Origin: Snuella lapsa
GTDB lineage: Bacteria > Bacteroidota > Bacteroidia > Flavobacteriales > Flavobacteriaceae
DNA length: 64,000 nt
Direction: 5' to 3'
Assembly (NCBI RefSeq): GCF_039539345.1
Contig: NZ_BAABCY010000076.1
Span: forward strand, 74,833-138,832
The position numbers were made by a program, and so were the translations under genes. Below, piece by piece: positions 61,691 to 64,000 of this stretch. The number at the start of each line of letters is the position of its first letter. The stretch's first letter is position 1. Under the pieces are notes generated by a model. The model had not been told where the DNA came from, did no database searches, and worked only from the letters and a program-made list of their open reading frames with translations.

Positions 61691-63898
61691 ATGTCTAAAA
61701 TTATTTATACCAAAACCGATGAAGCGCCAGCATTGGCTACTCGTTCATTTTTACCAATAGTAAAAACTTTTGTAAAATCTTCAGGAATCGATATTGAAAC
61801 AAAAGATATTTCCCTGGCTGCTAGAATACTATCAGCTTTTCCTGATTTTTTGAATGAAGATCAACGTGTTCCAGACGATTTGGCTATTCTTGGTGAATTG
61901 GCCAAAAAGCCAGAAGCAAATATTATTAAATTACCTAATATTAGTGCTTCAATTCCGCAATTAAAAGCAGCTATTAAAGAATTGCAGTTACAAGGTTTTG
62001 CTATACCTAATTATCCAGACGAACCCGTAAATGATTCTGAAAACGATACCAAATCGCGTTATGATAAAATTAAAGGAAGTGCTGTAAATCCAGTACTTCG
62101 TGAAGGGAACTCAGACAGACGTGCTCCCAAAGCTGTAAAAAACTACGCAAAAAAGAATCCGCATTCTATGGGAGCCTGGTCAAGCGACTCCAAATCGCAT
62201 GTTGCCACAATGACTTCAGGTGATTTTTCCCACAATGAAAAATCGGTTACCATACAAGAAGCTACAACTGTAAAAATAGAGCATGTAGGCACTAATGGTA
62301 AGGTTACTACTTTAAAAGACAACTTATCTCTGTTGCAAGGAGAGATAATTGATGCAACTGTTTTAAGTAAAAAAGCGCTTTTAAGCTTTTTAGAAGAGCA
62401 AGTAGCAGATGCAAAAGCAAATGGCGTATTGTTTTCATTGCACATGAAAGCAACCATGATGAAAGTAAGTGACCCTATCATTTTTGGACATGCTGTACGT
62501 GTATTTTTTAAAGATGTCTTCACCAAGCATGGAGCAATATTAGCAGAGATTGGTGTCGATGTTAACAATGGTTTTGGCAACTTAATTGAAAAGCTTGACG
62601 AATTACCACAAGAAAAAAGAGACGAAATTTCAGCAGATATTGATGCTGCTTTCAACAATGGTCCAGACTTGGCTATGGTAAACAGCGACAAAGGAATCAC
62701 CAATTTACATGTTCCTAGCGATATTATCATTGACGCCTCTATGCCAGCAATGATCCGTAATTCCGGACAAATGTGGAATGCCAATGGTAAAGCACAGGAT
62801 ACAAAAGCTGTAATTCCAGATAGTAGTTATGCCGGTATTTATACAGCAACTATCGACTTTTGCAAAGAGCATGGCGCATTCGATCCTACTACTATGGGCA
62901 CAGTACCTAATGTTGGGTTAATGGCTCAAAAAGCTGAAGAGTATGGGTCACATGATAAAACATTTGAAATAGCTTCTAATGGAACGGTTAGAGTTGTGGA
63001 TGCTGCTGGAAATACTCTTATAGAACATAATGTTGAAGAAGGTGATATCTGGAGAATGTGCCAAGTTAAAGATGCTCCTATACAAGACTGGGTAAAATTA
63101 GCCGTTACAAGAGCTAGAGCTTCACAAACACCTGCTGTTTTCTGGTTAAATGAAAACAGAGCCCATGATGCCGAATTAATCAAAAAAGTAAATACTTATT
63201 TAAAAGATCACGATACCAGTGGTTTAGATTTAAGAATTCTATCTCCAATAGAGGCTACCATCTTTACTTGTAAAAGACTTAAAGAAGGTAAAGACACCAT
63301 TTCCGTTTCTGGTAACGTGTTACGAGATTACCTAACCGACCTCTTCCCTATTCTTGAAGTTGGAACCAGTGCTAAAATGTTATCTATTGTTCCTTTAATG
63401 AATGGTGGTGGTTTGTTTGAAACCGGAGCAGGCGGATCTGCCCCTAAACACGTACAGCAATTTACAGAAGAAAACCACTTGCGTTGGGACTCTTTAGGTG
63501 AATTCTTAGCCCTAGCCGTTTCCCTAGAGCATTATAGTGAAGTTAACAATAATGCTAAAGCCAAAGTTTTAAGCGAAACTTTAGACGAAGCTACAGGTAA
63601 ATTATTGGAAAACAAAAAGAGCCCTTCCCGAAAAGTTAAAGAACTAGACAACAGGGGAAGCCACTTTTATTTGGCAATGTACTGGGCACAGGAATTAGCA
63701 AATCAATCAATAGATGAAGCCCTAAAAGAAGAGTTTACTCCTATTGCCAAACAACTAACAGATAATGAAAAGGCAATCGTTAATGAATTAAACGAAATAC
63801 AGGGAGTTCCTGTAGATCTTGGTGGTTATTACGAACCAAATGAGACATTAGCCAATAAGGCCATGAGACCAAGCGAAATCCTTAACAGTATTTTGTAA
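61691..63898 (+). CDS. icd: NADP-dependent isocitrate dehydrogenase, monomeric type
   Basis: This 735-residue enzyme oxidises isocitrate to 2-oxoglutarate in the TCA cycle. Length and sequence are those of the monomeric (IDH-II) class: MSKIIYTKTDEAPALATRSFLPIVKTF, KGSAVNPVLREGNSDRRAPKAVKNYAKKNPHSMGAW, GTVPNVGLMAQKAEEYGSHDKTFE and GGLFETGAGGSAPKHVQQF, with the substrate Arg/Ser and metal Asp residues in conserved context. It stands alone and is followed by a terminator. Confidence 0.97.
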   Translation: MSKIIYTKTDEAPALATRSFLPIVKTFVKSSGIDIETKDISLAARILSAFPDFLNEDQRVPDDLAILGELAKKPEANIIKLPNISASIPQLKAAIKELQLQGFAIPNYPDEPVNDSENDTKSRYDKIKGSAVNPVLREGNSDRRAPKAVKNYAKKNPHSMGAWSSDSKSHVATMTSGDFSHNEKSVTIQEATTVKIEHVGTNGKVTTLKDNLSLLQGEIIDATVLSKKALLSFLEEQVADAKANGVLFSLHMKATMMKVSDPIIFGHAVRVFFKDVFTKHGAILAEIGVDVNNGFGNLIEKLDELPQEKRDEISADIDAAFNNGPDLAMVNSDKGITNLHVPSDIIIDASMPAMIRNSGQMWNANGKAQDTKAVIPDSSYAGIYTATIDFCKEHGAFDPTTMGTVPNVGLMAQKAEEYGSHDKTFEIASNGTVRVVDAAGNTLIEHNVEEGDIWRMCQVKDAPIQDWVKLAVTRARASQTPAVFWLNENRAHDAELIKKVNTYLKDHDTSGLDLRILSPIEATIFTCKRLKEGKDTISVSGNVLRDYLTDLFPILEVGTSAKMLSIVPLMNGGGLFETGAGGSAPKHVQQFTEENHLRWDSLGEFLALAVSLEHYSEVNNNAKAKVLSETLDEATGKLLENKKSPSRKVKELDNRGSHFYLAMYWAQELANQSIDEALKEEFTPIAKQLTDNEKAIVNELNEIQGVPVDLGGYYEPNETLANKAMRPSEILNSIL

Positions 63899-63940
63899 AA
63901 AATTTAATACTTCTAAAAAGCTCCTTTAAAGGTAGCCATG

Positions 63941-63970
63941 GTCGGAAGATTTTTTCTTCCGACTTTTTTT
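63941..63970 (+). terminator. Intrinsic terminator after icd
   Basis: An 8-bp stem (GTCGGAAG, 63941-63948, with CTTCCGAC, 63956-63963), a 7-base loop and seven T residues lie about 43 bases after the icd stop. Confidence 0.9.
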
Positions 63971-64000
63971 GTTTTATAGGGTAGATTATTTTGCAATATT

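Noticed and set aside
62143..62784. 213-codon ORF antisense to icd
   Set aside because: It lies wholly inside a well-supported gene and its product looks like a reverse-frame translation of conserved codons, with no recognisable domain.
1..64000. CRISPR array, tRNA, rRNA, tmRNA, RNase P RNA, prophage or transposase
   Set aside because: Read through the gaps on both strands: no spaced direct repeats, no cloverleaf with T-loop, no conserved rRNA, tmRNA or RNase P core, and no transposase, integrase or phage gene was recognised.

Overview
The window is AT-rich and almost certainly comes from a member of the Flavobacteriaceae (Bacteroidota), probably marine. The evidence is gene content and order: a dapA-bamD-rpoZ-coaBC-porD-recN block that includes the type IX secretion gene porD, a BatA-like von Willebrand protein, an RprX/RprY-type two-component system, DUF6146/DUF6787 genes, a long-type GAPDH, a monomeric isocitrate dehydrogenase, and several Bacteroidota-type -7 boxes (TAnnTTTG). 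No plasmid, phage or CRISPR gene is present, and no insertion sequence with a transposase. Most of the window is ordinary chromosomal housekeeping DNA.

Layout. 1-2.5 kb: 3' end of purL and an AraC-family regulator. 2.7-9.0 kb: a small glycan-degradation group, with a sulfatase and GH20 hexosaminidase operon on the minus strand and a second sulfatase on the plus strand bracketed by two copies of a short inverted-repeat element. 9.2-12.9 kb: a four-gene operon ending in a TonB-dependent receptor with a histidine/acid-rich loop, likely for metal uptake. 12.9-14 kb: folE and a small membrane protein. 14.2-27 kb: mostly plus-strand genes (CBM9/DUF5916 outer-membrane protein, LolD-like ATPase, S10 and M61 peptidases, glycosyltransferase, BatA-like protein, a degenerate dihydroorotase homologue, esterase). 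27-39.5 kb: minus-strand block of response regulator, histidine kinase, coaE, ybbR, GT2, fabI, recN, porD, coaBC, rpoZ, bamD, dapA and DUF6913. 39.9-45.4 kb: two similar multi-spanning membrane proteins around a DoxX-like gene, then ligA, prmC and a GNAT gene. 45.4-51.3 kb: lipoprotein, ribD, HAD, YigZ, thioesterase, dnaA, phosphotyrosine phosphatase and an RsmI-like methyltransferase. 51.4-55.4 kb: minus-strand envelope group (lysozyme-like protein, DUF2279, mltG, GNAT, dapF). 55.6-63.9 kb: htrA, GAPDH, a coiled-coil membrane protein, trmD, rplS, a candidate 6S-like RNA and icd.

How the genes fit together. Sulfatases and GH20 could jointly trim sulfated, N-acetylhexosamine-containing glycans. 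The minus-strand core block covers coenzyme A, lysine/peptidoglycan precursor and fatty-acid synthesis plus outer-membrane biogenesis. MltG, DapF and the lysozyme-like protein form a wall-related set. RprXY-like regulators and HtrA are plausible parts of an envelope stress response.

I did not find a clearly new multi-gene defence or metabolic system. The most interesting signals are non-coding: a shared direct-repeat promoter design in front of the two membrane genes, a candidate three-way-junction leader for rplS, a candidate 6S-like RNA before icd, helically phased GTTAAA repeats upstream of htrA, the inverted-repeat elements around the second sulfatase, and a heptamer tandem repeat in the fabI promoter region.
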